A stretch of 64,000 nucleotides of DNA. It comes from Acidobacteriota bacterium. GTDB lineage: Bacteria > Acidobacteriota > Terriglobia > Bryobacterales > Bryobacteraceae. The translations under genes and the position numbers were made by a program. The stretch lies in the NCBI GenBank assembly GCA_018268935.1, contig JAFDVS010000057.1:62001-126000 (forward strand), read 5' to 3'. The notes below the pieces were generated by a model. That model did not search any database and was not told where the DNA came from. It was given only the letters and a program-made list of their open reading frames with translations. Every line of letters begins with the position of its first letter. The stretch's first letter is position 1. Positions 42,768 to 57,498 of this stretch are shown here, piece by piece.

Positions 42768-43700
42768 CTAGGGTACCCTGTTCGCCACCAGCAATCGTGT
42801 AAACAGGTACAAATTACTCTGCTCCATATAAGGCAACAGCTTATTCTCCGGACTCACCCGGCGCTGAAATCCCTCCAGCGATCCTTCATCCAACAGCACC
42901 AGCATCGACGCCAGCAACTCCAGGTCATGCGCCGTGTACCGCTTGGTCAAGCTCCGCAGGCTCGCCCGTGAAACAATCCCATCGCCATTCACATCCCCGG
43001 CCGCCACTCGCACCTTCAGATCCGTATCGTAAGTCGATTGAATCTCCGCCCGCACCGCTTCCAGAAACTGCGTCAACACCATCCCAACCTGCCCATCGCC
43101 CCGATGCTGATAGCGCAGGATCTGATCCAGCGTCGGCTCTTCCGAACCAGCCGTCAGCAACATCCACGCCTGCCGCTGGAACACAGCCGAGCGCACCACG
43201 GCCGCCGGGTCCGGCGAATTTGGGCCCACTCCCTCCGCATACGGCCGCAGCCGCATCAACTCAATCAGCGCCTCAATCCCCAGCGTCGTCACCTGTTCCA
43301 GAAATCGTTCCCGCCGCCGTTCCGCCCCCGCCGCCGCACTAAAATTCGGTAGGCACGACGGAGCCGTAATCTGCGCCGACTCCTCTCCGCCACTCGACAC
43401 CGTCGGCTCCACCAGCAACGCCCAGTCTTTTCCCGGCGTAGCCTGCGTATCCTCAAAGTACACCGCGCCGGCATACCCCTTCGGCAACACCTCCGCGGCA
43501 TTCAAAAGCGATTCCTGCACCGTTAGCGGATATTGCCCCGTCCGCGCCTTCTGCTCCACCGCCGTCTGGCACGTCCGCGTCAGCGTCCTCGTCAATTGCG
43601 ATTTCCCATTCGCCCCAATCGGCTTCGGCGCCTGCGGCACCACCAACCCAATCAGAATCGCAATAATCCCCATTCCCGTATTCAGCTCTACCAGCGTCAT
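42768..43700 (-). CDS. Prepilin-like N-terminus protein with EF-hand/dockerin-like loop
   Basis: The 310-residue protein starts MTLVELNTGMGIIAILIGLVVP, matching the hydrophobic stem of type IV pilins and type II pseudopilins, after a strong GGAGGAGG site. The normal charged leader with Gly/Phe cleavage site is missing, so processing by PilD is doubtful. The middle carries GDVNGDGIVSRASL, a calcium-binding EF-hand/dockerin pattern (about residues 238-251). It lies just upstream of the MATE gene. Confidence 0.65.
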   Translation of the reverse strand: MTLVELNTGMGIIAILIGLVVPQAPKPIGANGKSQLTRTLTRTCQTAVEQKARTGQYPLTVQESLLNAAEVLPKGYAGAVYFEDTQATPGKDWALLVEPTVSSGGEESAQITAPSCLPNFSAAAGAERRRERFLEQVTTLGIEALIELMRLRPYAEGVGPNSPDPAAVVRSAVFQRQAWMLLTAGSEEPTLDQILRYQHRGDGQVGMVLTQFLEAVRAEIQSTYDTDLKVRVAAGDVNGDGIVSRASLRSLTKRYTAHDLELLASMLVLLDEGSLEGFQRRVSPENKLLPYMEQSNLYLFTRLLVANRVP

Positions 43701-43752
43701 CGAATTCCTCCTCCTGCACCACTAACACATCCCCACGCCAAACGGAAGAAAA

Positions 43753-43803
43753 GTGGCGACGGGCCTTCAGGCCGGTCGCAGTTCAGCCTGGGAAGGCTGA
43801 ACA
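43753..43803. repeat. REP-like double-hairpin repeat, copy B
   Basis: This is the second copy of the element at 31797-31846, here in a true intergenic position between the pilin-like gene and the nucleoside-hydrolase-like gene. It keeps the two stems (GGCGAC/GTCGC and TTCAGCCT/AGGCTGAA). Confidence 0.8.
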
Positions 43804-43810
43804 GACTCAC

Positions 43811-44824
43811 TCACTTCTTCGTCGCCGCCTTCCGCTCCTCCAACTCCCGCTTCCGCTGCTCCTCTTCCCGCTCCTTCCGAAACTTCTCCAACTCCTCCGC
43901 CGTAAACCTCCGTCGAGGCTGCGGAGCCACCGGCTTAGCCGCCACCATCTCCCGCAAAACACCCACTAACTCATCCCTCTTCCCCGCATTCACACCCAAC
44001 CGCTGATGTTTCCCTGAATCACCCGCCACAAACCCCATCCCCCCATCATCCGCCACCGTAATTGTCCCCCGCGTCAACTCAAAGAACCCCGCATCCGGCT
44101 TCATGGCGTACAACGCCGCCACCAGATCCTGCCCCGCCGCATCATACGGCATCGTCCCCGCCGCCTTATAAAAATCCACCACCGGATGCGCTTCCGTCCA
44201 CGCAAAATCCTGAGCCATCATCGAACCCGGATACCGCACCGCCTCCCCCACATCCCGCCCACAAAACACAATCGGAGCAGGCCACTCCGCCAGCATCCGC
44301 CGCATCGCCGCCACATCCTGCCTGCATTCCGACACAACCGTCGTGCGCACCTTCGCCTTCACCAACTCCGCACTCCCCGCCGAATCCAGAATCCGCACGG
44401 CATACGTCACCGGAGCACTCAGCACCATCGCCACAAACCCATCGTCGATATACGCCAGCGAGTTCCGCATCAATGCCGTCACTTCCGCCGTATCGCTCAC
44501 TCGCCGCAGCTTCCGTTTCTCCGCCGGCACACGCTCCAGCGCCGCTTTCACCATCGGCGAATCCGGCGGCAACGGCTTGTCCGCCGCCAGCCCAATCGGC
44601 AGAAAACGATTCGCATTCGGCGCCGGACCCAGTTGATAAAACCGGAACACCGCATCGGCAAACATCGCCGCGCCCAAACTGTTCTCCGTCACCGCAATCG
44701 ACGCCACCCGAGCCTCGCGCTTCCCCTCATACCCGTACAACAACGCCAGCGTCAAAGCCGCATCCGGCCGGCTCAACGTAGTGTTGTACACAACACCAAC
44801 AACAGGGGTGCGCCGGAACTGCAT
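43811..44824 (-). CDS. Nucleoside-hydrolase-like protein
   Basis: This 337-residue protein resembles the inosine/uridine-preferring nucleoside hydrolase fold, with an N-terminal beta-alpha core and a C-terminal FELTRGTITVADDGG block. The typical DTDxGxDD calcium motif is not seen in this segment, so catalysis is uncertain. The end is highly charged (KEREEEQRKRELEERK), probably a coiled tail. It is the third gene after the DUF1592-DUF1552 pair and may share their export-linked function. Confidence 0.65.
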   Translation of the reverse strand: MQFRRTPVVGVVYNTTLSRPDAALTLALLYGYEGKREARVASIAVTENSLGAAMFADAVFRFYQLGPAPNANRFLPIGLAADKPLPPDSPMVKAALERVPAEKRKLRRVSDTAEVTALMRNSLAYIDDGFVAMVLSAPVTYAVRILDSAGSAELVKAKVRTTVVSECRQDVAAMRRMLAEWPAPIVFCGRDVGEAVRYPGSMMAQDFAWTEAHPVVDFYKAAGTMPYDAAGQDLVAALYAMKPDAGFFELTRGTITVADDGGMGFVAGDSGKHQRLGVNAGKRDELVGVLREMVAAKPVAPQPRRRFTAEELEKFRKEREEEQRKRELEERKAATKK

Positions 44825-44828
44825 CGCG

Positions 44829-46169
44829 TTACGACAAGCTCAATTCCGCCAATTGGCCGGTCGAATCGCCAATATGCGTCGCGTTCACGCCCATCCGCTG
44901 CGCCATCGTCGCAAACAGATTCGTAATCGGCGTCTCGCGCTGATAAATCACGTGCCGCCCCGGCGTGAAGAAGTTCCCGCCGCGCCCAGCCAGAATCGTC
45001 GGCAGCTCATCATGCAGATGCTGATCCCCATCCGAAAGCCCGCTGCCATACACAATCATCGAATTGTCCAGCAGGTTCGAATCGCCTTCCCGATGCTCCT
45101 TCAGCTTCTGCAAGAACCCTGCGAAAAGCTTCACATGATATGTATTAATCGCTGAAATCTTATCCAGCAGCACCGGATTCATCTGGTGATGCGTAATCGG
45201 ATGGTGGCTGTCCGGTATCCCAATCTCCGGATACGGCCGGTTCGATCCCTCACGCCCGATCATCACCGTCGACACCCGCGTCACATCCGCCTGGAATGCG
45301 ATCAACAGCATGTCCGTCATCAACCCGAAGTAATCCCCAAATTCCGCCGGCACGCCAAACGGCTTCTCCATCCCCGGAGTAATCACCGTCCCATCCTTCT
45401 CCGCCTTCTGTACCTGCTGTTCCACTTGCCGCACCGATGTCAGATACTCATCCAGCTTCCGCCGGTCCACAGCGCCCAAATCGCGTTGCACCGTCTGCGC
45501 CGATTCCAGCACCGTATCCAGAATGCTCCGCCGCATCGCCAGCCGCCGCGCGCGCTCCTCCGGTGAAGAAAACACATCCGCCCCGAACAGCCGTTCAAAC
45601 AAGCCGCGCGGATCGGACACCGGAGGCAGAGGTTGGCTCGGCGTCTTCCACGCCATGTTGTACGCATACGCGCACGAATACCCGTTGTCGCAATTGCCCG
45701 CCTGCCGCGTCTCCTCCAACCCGATCTCGAGCGATGGCAGCCGCGTCTCTTTCCCCACCACACCCGCAATAATCTGATCCGCCGACACACCCAGCTTCAG
45801 GTTATTCACCGACTGGTGCACGAAGCTCCCGGTCATGTACGCCGCCAGCGCGCGTCCGTGATCCCCGGCGCCCACCAGCAGCGGCCGTCCCCAATTCGCC
45901 GTCAAATTTGAAAGCAATAAAACATCGTTCTTCAGCGGCTCCAGCGGCGACAAAATCGGAGGCAATTTCCCCAGCGGCCCATCATCCGGCATCACCCAGT
46001 TCCGCATGTCAATCCCGTTCGGCACATAGAACCACGCCACCCGCCGCGGCGCAGCCTTCACCGCCGCCATTGCCGGCGACATCGCATCCAGCATCGGCAG
46101 CGCAACCGCCGCGCCCAGCCCCCGCAACATCGTGCGGCGGTCCAGTGCTTTCCTCGTGATCATCCTCAT
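44829..46169 (-). CDS. DUF1552 protein with Tat leader
   Basis: The 446-residue protein begins with a twin-arginine leader (DRRTMLRGLGAAVALPML), so it is exported folded. The remainder matches the DUF1552 family (RRVAWFYVPNGIDMRNWVM and the C-terminal GGNFFTPGRHVIYQRETPITNLF). Members occur next to the DUF1592-type cytochromes in planctomycetes and acidobacteria. Function is not established. The start ATGA overlaps the end of that cytochrome gene. Confidence 0.88.
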   Translation of the reverse strand: MRMITRKALDRRTMLRGLGAAVALPMLDAMSPAMAAVKAAPRRVAWFYVPNGIDMRNWVMPDDGPLGKLPPILSPLEPLKNDVLLLSNLTANWGRPLLVGAGDHGRALAAYMTGSFVHQSVNNLKLGVSADQIIAGVVGKETRLPSLEIGLEETRQAGNCDNGYSCAYAYNMAWKTPSQPLPPVSDPRGLFERLFGADVFSSPEERARRLAMRRSILDTVLESAQTVQRDLGAVDRRKLDEYLTSVRQVEQQVQKAEKDGTVITPGMEKPFGVPAEFGDYFGLMTDMLLIAFQADVTRVSTVMIGREGSNRPYPEIGIPDSHHPITHHQMNPVLLDKISAINTYHVKLFAGFLQKLKEHREGDSNLLDNSMIVYGSGLSDGDQHLHDELPTILAGRGGNFFTPGRHVIYQRETPITNLFATMAQRMGVNATHIGDSTGQLAELSLS

Positions 46170-48466
46170 TTGGCAGCCACCTCCGGCGGATTTCTCAATT
46201 GCCCTCTGCGAGCCTGGAACGGCAGACTATGCACAATCTCGTGCACCAGCGTCTGGAACCGGTACCCGGATTGTTCCATCTTACTCACAATATCCCGCAC
46301 CACCAACCGGTCATACGATTCCAAACCCCGTCCCAGCGCATACGTCAGCATCTTCTCCGTCAAATTGCGCGTGAAATCGGGCAGGTCTTTCATCAGCAAT
46401 TCCTTCAATTGCACCGGTGTCGTAAATTCCGCCCCATTCGGCAGCGTGCCGCCCACCTGAATCGGAAGCTTGTTCTCCTCGGTTCTCCAACGTCCCACCG
46501 GATCGTAGTTCTCCAACCCAAATCCCAACGGATCCATCCGGCTATGACACGACGCGCAAATCGGATCCGTCCGGTGCTTCTCCAGCGCCGCCCGCAACGA
46601 CGCAGGCGCAGTAGCCTCGTCCTCCTTCAATCCCGGCACATCCGCCGGCGGAGGAGGCGGCGGCGATCCCAACACCACATCCAATATGTATTTCCCTCGC
46701 AGCACCGGCGACGTGCGCACCGGATAGCTGGTCACCGTCAGCACACTCGCATGGCTCAATATCCCGCCACGCTGCGACGCATCCACCGTCACCCGGCGAA
46801 AATCCGGCCCATCCACATCCTCAATCCCGTAGTGCCGCGCCAGCCGCGAATTCAAAAACGTATAGTCCGCGTTCAGAAACTCCGACACAGGACGGTTCTC
46901 CCGCAGAATATGGTCGAAGAACAGCTTCGTCTCCGTCACCATATCCTCGCCCAACGCCGCATTCCACATCGGAAACTTCAGTGCATCCGGCTTCACACCC
47001 GCAATGCCCCGCGTCTCCAGCCATTGCCCCGCGAAATTCTCCGCCAGCGCCGCCGATTTTTTATCCGCCAACATGCGCACCACCTGCCGGTCCAACACGC
47101 CCGGCTTCCGCAGTTGATTCGTCTCCGCCAGTGCCAGCAACTCCTCATCCGGCGCCGAACTCCACAAAAAGAAGCTCAGCCGCGTCGCCAGTTCAAGCTC
47201 AGACACATTCCCGTATTGCCCCCGCGGATCGCGCTCCACCCGAAACAGAAAATGCGGAGACACCAGCATCGCCTGTATGGCGTACTGCACACATTGATCC
47301 GGAGCAAACCCCGCCTCCCGAGCCTTCCGTGCCACCCCCACCAATTGCGCTACTTCAGCCTCCGTCACCGGACGCCGGTACGCCCGCCGCGCCAGCGGCT
47401 TCACAATCTTCGCAATGCACCCATCGCCTGTCCCCGGATCACACTTCAGTATGCGATCCCGCAGCGGCTGTTCCCCCTTCGCCGCAAACGGCCCCAGCAA
47501 ATCGAACTTCTCCGGATAAATCGTATTCGGACCCGGAGCAAACCCACCCGCCGGGCGCCGCAACGGCCGTGGAACCGGCTTGCGAAAATCGTCGCCCACC
47601 AATTCCGCCCGCAGCGTATGCTCCCCCGCCGCCAGATAAACACGAACCTCGCGATGGACCCGCTGCGCATCCTTCGCCACGCTACTCGTCTCGTTCTCCG
47701 CCGATGGCACCTCCACCGTCTGCACCGGCTTGCCATCCACCAGCATCCGCAGCGTCACCGGCTTTCCATCCGGCCCCAGATGCCCTCTGATCCACGCCCG
47801 GAACACATACTCCCCGCTGTAATCCACATACTCCACCACATCCGTCGCACCCGAATCGATCCGCCGCACGCGGTCCGCCTTCTGTTCCACAAACGCCGGC
47901 TTCGGCAGCGGGTCCGCACCCACGGCCAGCGATGCGATGCGCTCCGCCGCATACACATACTTCTCCATCAACAGCGGAGACACAGTCAGTACATCGCCGA
48001 TATTATCGAACCCCAGCACCGAATCATCGGGCGGAAATTCCTGCCCGGCACGAAAGCGCACACCCAATAGATCCCGCACCGTATTCGCATACTCCGCCCG
48101 GTTCAGCCTGCGCGCCACAATCCGCCCCGGATCACGAGACTTCGCCCGCTCCACCCGGTCAATCTCTTTCCTTACAAAATCGAGCATCGCCTGCGTCTGC
48201 GCCTCGGAAGGCCGTGGCAACCCCTTTGGCGGCATCTCCCCCGATCGCACCTTGCTGATGATCCGTTCCCACGCATCGCGATTCGCCCCAATCGACTCGC
48301 GCCCCGTGAACCCCTCCACACTCAAGTTCCCCGAAGCATTCTTGTTGTTGTGGCACAGCGAGCAGTTCTGCCGCAGCACCGGCTGCACGGCGTTAGCGAA
48401 CCCAGCGTCCTGCGCATGCGCCGCAGTCACCCACAAAGCGAACACAACACCGGCTCCCGATGGCAT
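46166..48466 (-). CDS. DUF1592/DUF1588/DUF1587-type secreted c-type cytochrome
   Basis: The 766-residue protein has a signal peptide (about 1-18) and two c-heme sites. One is CSLCHNN (about residues 34-40) near the N-terminus and the other is CASCHSRMDPLG near the C-terminus. Between these lie the PSD-type blocks LNRAEYANTVRDLLG, RLSRFLWSSAPDEELL-like and HYGIEDVDG. It likely takes part in electron transfer with the DUF1552 protein. ATG 48466 follows a GAGGGAG site; an ORF extending 48 codons upstream is not coding-like. It is divergent from the cytochrome-ankyrin gene. Confidence 0.88.
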   Translation of the reverse strand: MPSGAGVVFALWVTAAHAQDAGFANAVQPVLRQNCSLCHNNKNASGNLSVEGFTGRESIGANRDAWERIISKVRSGEMPPKGLPRPSEAQTQAMLDFVRKEIDRVERAKSRDPGRIVARRLNRAEYANTVRDLLGVRFRAGQEFPPDDSVLGFDNIGDVLTVSPLLMEKYVYAAERIASLAVGADPLPKPAFVEQKADRVRRIDSGATDVVEYVDYSGEYVFRAWIRGHLGPDGKPVTLRMLVDGKPVQTVEVPSAENETSSVAKDAQRVHREVRVYLAAGEHTLRAELVGDDFRKPVPRPLRRPAGGFAPGPNTIYPEKFDLLGPFAAKGEQPLRDRILKCDPGTGDGCIAKIVKPLARRAYRRPVTEAEVAQLVGVARKAREAGFAPDQCVQYAIQAMLVSPHFLFRVERDPRGQYGNVSELELATRLSFFLWSSAPDEELLALAETNQLRKPGVLDRQVVRMLADKKSAALAENFAGQWLETRGIAGVKPDALKFPMWNAALGEDMVTETKLFFDHILRENRPVSEFLNADYTFLNSRLARHYGIEDVDGPDFRRVTVDASQRGGILSHASVLTVTSYPVRTSPVLRGKYILDVVLGSPPPPPPADVPGLKEDEATAPASLRAALEKHRTDPICASCHSRMDPLGFGLENYDPVGRWRTEENKLPIQVGGTLPNGAEFTTPVQLKELLMKDLPDFTRNLTEKMLTYALGRGLESYDRLVVRDIVSKMEQSGYRFQTLVHEIVHSLPFQARRGQLRNPPEVAAK

Positions 48467-48533
48467 AGCTCCCTCTCGCTGACGAATCCTTGTATACTGC
48501 CTACACTGTACCTGATTCCTAAGAGGAGGCTGT

Positions 48534-50783
48534 ATGCCCTTCCATTCACTTTTGGTCTTTGCCCTTGCAGCTTCGGCGCAGACGAAGATGCCCGCGCCCG
48601 CCAATTTCAAAGTTGATTTCGAAAAACACGTCCAGCCGATCCTCGCCGCGAAGTGTCATTCCTGCCATGGGTCTGAGGTACAGCAGGGCGGCTTGCGTCT
48701 CGACAAGCGCCAGAACGCATTCCGCGGCGGCGACTATGGCCCGGTGATTCTCCCTGGCAAAGGCGCCGAAAGCAAGCTCGTCAAACGCCTCGTGAATGGC
48801 GACGGCGGTTTGCAGATGCCTCCCACCGGCGCGCTGCCCGAGGACGAAATCGCCATCCTTCGCGCCTGGATTGATCAGGGCGCCGACTTCCGCATCGAAG
48901 TGCAGGAAGAGGCGCCGGCAAAGCCCGTCGATCCGAAATTCCTATCTTTCATCGAGAAGATCCGCACTCAGGATCTCGCCGCCGTCAAGCAGATCCTCGC
49001 CGCGCAGCCGCAATTGATCGATGGCAAAGACAAAGCAGGCTCCACCGCGCTCCATCATGCCGCCGCCTACGGAACGCTGGACACCATGCGCTTCCTGCTC
49101 GACAAGGGCGCCAATCCCAACGCCACCAACAACCGCAAATCCACGCCGCTCTTCTGGGCCCTTCAGGACGAAGCAAAGGTCCGCCTCCTGCTCGACAAAG
49201 GCGCTTCCCTCACCGCGCAAACCTCCGACGGCCGCTCTATGATCTACCAGGCCGCGTCCATTGAACACAGCACCGCGGTGTTGCGCCTGCTGCTCGAAAG
49301 AGGCGCCAACCCGAACGCGAAAACGCTCACTGGCATGACTCCGCTCATGGCCGCCGCCACCCGAGCCAACCTCGACGCCATGCGCGTCCTCATCGCCAAG
49401 GGCGCCGACGTCAAAGCAAAGAACGCCGCCGGAGCAACCGCATTGATGGCCGCCGCCGCCACCGGCGACACCACCGCCGTGCGCCTGCTATTGGAGAGTG
49501 GGGCCGAAATCAATCCCCGCACCAAGCGCAATGAAACCGCACTCGCCAACGCAGCCACCACCGGCAATGCCGAAATCGTCAAAATGCTCCTCGATGGCGG
49601 CGCCGAAGTGAATGTTGCCGATATCCGCGGCTACACGGCAATCCACTACGCCGCCGGCTCCGATGCCATGCCCGCCCAAGTTGTGAAGATGCTCCTCGAC
49701 AAAGGAGCCGATGTCACCGGCAAAGCCGATGGCGAAACCCCAGCCATGCTCGCCGCCAAGCGCGGTGACTCCGAAGTGGCCCGCCTCCTGGGCGTCTCCG
49801 CGTCCACCCGCGCTCGCCTGGGCGTCGTCGCGCCTCCACGCACACCCCTGCCCGCCCGCTCCCTCGCCGACACCGTCCGCCCCGCCCTTGCTCTCCTCGA
49901 AAAGCAGAGCCACAACTTCATCCGCATCGGTGGATGCAACTCCTGTCACGCCCAGGATCTGCCCTCCACGGCCGCAGCCATCGCGCGTGAACGCGGCTTG
50001 CCCTCACCCAAATCCATCGCCCAACTCCCGCTCCACATGCACGCCACCAACACGGAGCGCATGATGGATCTCAACGCCGTATCCACAACCACCCTCGGCT
50101 GGGAATTGTACGATCTCCATGCCAACCGCCAGCCCGCCGACGAATACACCGATTCCCTCGTCCGCTTCATCCGCCTCATGCAGACGCCCGCCGGCAATTG
50201 GACCTCGTTCGAAAGCCGCCGCCCGCCCATGAACACCGGCATGTACCAGACCGCGGCCCTCGCCATCTACGGCCTCCAGAATTACGGCCGCCCGCAGGAG
50301 CGTGAAGAGAACAGGAAAGCGATCGCCCGCGCAGCCGCATGGCTCGAACGAGCCAAGCCCGCAACGACCCAGGACCGCGCATTCCATCTCCTCGGCCTCG
50401 CCTGGGCCGGCGCACCCACCACCACAATCGCCGCGGCAGCGAAAGCCTTAGCAGCAACCCAGCGCGAAGATGGCGGCTGGAGCCAGTTGTCCACCATGGG
50501 TTCCGACGCCTACGCCTCGGGCCAAGCCCTATTCGCACTCAACGCCGCCGGAAGAATGGCCATCTCCGATCCCATCTTCCGCAAAGGCATCGACTACCTG
50601 CTTCGCACACAACACGCCGACGGCTCCTGGCAAGTCGCCACCCGTTCCATCTGGGTCCAGCCCTATTTCGAAAGCGGCTTCCCCCACGGCCACAACCAGT
50701 GGATCTCCACCGCCGGAACCAGCTGGGCCGTAATGGCCCTTTCCCTAACGCAACCACAAGCAGTGACACGTCTCAACGAATAA
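48534..50783 (+). CDS. Cytochrome c-ankyrin-toroid fusion protein
   Basis: The 749-residue secreted protein has a signal peptide (about 1-16) and a Planctomycete-type cytochrome domain with CHSCH (residues 41-45) and MPP followed by RAWIDQGADF. Ankyrin repeats (about 160-420) carry the DKAGSTALHHAA, GMTPLMAAA and GYTAIHYAA units. A second heme site CNSCH is at 468-472. The C-terminal alpha-toroid resembles squalene cyclase/prenyltransferase domains (GLQNYGRPQ, DGGWSQ, DGSWQV). The ATG 48534 has an AGAGGAGG site. Its role is unknown; protein docking plus electron transfer is inferred. Confidence 0.85.
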   Translation: MPFHSLLVFALAASAQTKMPAPANFKVDFEKHVQPILAAKCHSCHGSEVQQGGLRLDKRQNAFRGGDYGPVILPGKGAESKLVKRLVNGDGGLQMPPTGALPEDEIAILRAWIDQGADFRIEVQEEAPAKPVDPKFLSFIEKIRTQDLAAVKQILAAQPQLIDGKDKAGSTALHHAAAYGTLDTMRFLLDKGANPNATNNRKSTPLFWALQDEAKVRLLLDKGASLTAQTSDGRSMIYQAASIEHSTAVLRLLLERGANPNAKTLTGMTPLMAAATRANLDAMRVLIAKGADVKAKNAAGATALMAAAATGDTTAVRLLLESGAEINPRTKRNETALANAATTGNAEIVKMLLDGGAEVNVADIRGYTAIHYAAGSDAMPAQVVKMLLDKGADVTGKADGETPAMLAAKRGDSEVARLLGVSASTRARLGVVAPPRTPLPARSLADTVRPALALLEKQSHNFIRIGGCNSCHAQDLPSTAAAIARERGLPSPKSIAQLPLHMHATNTERMMDLNAVSTTTLGWELYDLHANRQPADEYTDSLVRFIRLMQTPAGNWTSFESRRPPMNTGMYQTAALAIYGLQNYGRPQEREENRKAIARAAAWLERAKPATTQDRAFHLLGLAWAGAPTTTIAAAAKALAATQREDGGWSQLSTMGSDAYASGQALFALNAAGRMAISDPIFRKGIDYLLRTQHADGSWQVATRSIWVQPYFESGFPHGHNQWISTAGTSWAVMALSLTQPQAVTRLNE

Positions 50784-50800
50784 GACAAAGTGGTTTCCTA

Positions 50801-50830
50801 ATCTGCGTTCATCTGAGTTTATCTGTGGCT
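50801..50830. repeat. Tandem decamer repeat in a convergent gap
   Basis: Three 10-base units (ATCTGCGTTC, ATCTGAGTTT, ATCTGTGGCT) lie between the convergent cytochrome-ankyrin and serine-hydrolase genes. The serine hydrolase stop codon is inside the repeat. A related unit recurs at 63626-63645. Confidence 0.6.
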
Positions 50831-52020
50831 GTCAATCTCAGCCCCTGCCCCGCCCCATACACCGCCGCCCGTATATCCCTATGCAGCGTCACATCGAATG
50901 GCATCTTCTGCGTAAAGAACACCACCGCCATCTGATTCACCGGGTCCACCCAGAACAGCGTCGAAGCCGCGCCATCCCAGAAAAATTCCCCCACCATCCC
51001 CCGATTCTCATCCGGCTTCTGCGGCGGCGCCACCCGCACCGCAAAATCAAATCCAAACCCCACCGTCCCCTTGCTCGGCAAAAACTGCCTCTCCGTAATC
51101 TGCGGATCCAGGTGATCCGTCGCCATCAGCTTCACCGTCGTCGCCTTCAAGATCCGAGCCCCCTCCAGTTCCCCACCACCCAACAGCATCCGCGCAAACC
51201 GCATATAATCGCCAATCGTCGACGCCAACCCGAACCCGCCCGCCGTCATCCGGTTGTCCTGAAAATTGAGCCGCCGCGTCCCCGCATCATCCTGCCGCGT
51301 CAGCTTCCCATCCGTCACCCGGTACATCGCCGCAAAACGCGCCCAATTCCCATCCGGCTGCCGCCACGCCGTATCCGTCATCCGCAGCGGTTCCAAAACA
51401 TGCTGCCGCACATAATCGGCGAACTTCTGCCCCGAAAGCACCTCCACCAGCCGCGCCTGCACATCCACCGCGATGCTATAACTCCACTGCGTCCCCGGCG
51501 CAAACAACAGCGGCAATTTCGCCAGCCTCCGGCTCATCTCCGCCAAATCAATCGAAAGGTTCAGCGGATCGGCTTTGACATACGCATCATGCGCCGGTGT
51601 CGGCCCTGCCCCGTAGGCAAACCCCGCCGTATGCCGCAGAACATCGCGCACGGAAATCGGCCGGCCTGAAGTCTGCACCGCCTCAAACTCCGGCAGGTGG
51701 CGAGACAGCGGATCATCCAGCCGGAACTTCCCCTGCTCCCAAAGCTGCATCAGCGCAGTCCCGGTCACCGGCTTCGTCATAGAGTAGATCTGCACCACCG
51801 TGTCCCGCGACATCTTCCGCCCCGCTTCCCGATCCGCAAACCCCGCCGAACCGTAGTACGCCTCTCGCCCGCCTTTCCAGATCAGCGCCGAAACGCCCGC
51901 TGTCCGCTCCGCCGCCACCATCGCCGCCAGCACGCTATCAATCCGCTTCGAATCGAGCAACAGAGTTTGCGCCTGCGAAAGCGAGGCGCAGTACAGGGCG
52001 GCCAGCAGCAGTAAGTGCAT
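50809..52020 (-). CDS. Secreted serine hydrolase of the class C beta-lactamase family
   Basis: The 403-residue protein has a signal peptide (about 1-17). The nucleophile motif is SMTK (residues 80-83) and the Tyr block is YSIAVDV, in place of the usual YxN. A later GFGFD segment is near the HTG-type region. These fit the esterase/D-Ala-peptidase branch of the fold rather than a classical beta-lactamase. The last few residues (ATDKLR) come from the decamer repeat. It diverges from the large kinase gene. Confidence 0.85.
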   Translation of the reverse strand: MHLLLLAALYCASLSQAQTLLLDSKRIDSVLAAMVAAERTAGVSALIWKGGREAYYGSAGFADREAGRKMSRDTVVQIYSMTKPVTGTALMQLWEQGKFRLDDPLSRHLPEFEAVQTSGRPISVRDVLRHTAGFAYGAGPTPAHDAYVKADPLNLSIDLAEMSRRLAKLPLLFAPGTQWSYSIAVDVQARLVEVLSGQKFADYVRQHVLEPLRMTDTAWRQPDGNWARFAAMYRVTDGKLTRQDDAGTRRLNFQDNRMTAGGFGLASTIGDYMRFARMLLGGGELEGARILKATTVKLMATDHLDPQITERQFLPSKGTVGFGFDFAVRVAPPQKPDENRGMVGEFFWDGAASTLFWVDPVNQMAVVFFTQKMPFDVTLHRDIRAAVYGAGQGLRLTATDKLR

Positions 52021-52090
52021 TCTCTTAATCTACCCGCTTCAGTGAGCTAAATGCCCGCCTTGGTTACGCATAGTAAAGTAGGCTGTACGA

Positions 52091-52096
52091 TATAAT
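52091..52096 (+). promoter_or_regulatory. Perfect -10 box before the large kinase gene
   Basis: TATAAT lies 50 bases before the GTG start in the only AT-rich part of the 126-base divergent gap. A -35 is weak at normal spacing. The remaining gap shows no other recognisable site. Confidence 0.5.
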
Positions 52097-52146
52097 TTGT
52101 TCTTCCGGGCTGCCGGATTACGAATTAATAGCAGAGCGGGAGCAGT

Positions 52147-57441
<5,295 letters not shown>

Positions 57442-57498
57442 TGCAATTTCTCTCTCTTTTTCGCTAGTACATGTGAGAGGGACAAGTACACTAAAGCT

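Noticed and set aside
46199-48070. 623-codon open frame on the plus strand
   Set aside because: It is antisense to the DUF1592 gene; its product is Arg/Pro/His-rich without domains, as expected for shadow frames in GC-rich DNA.
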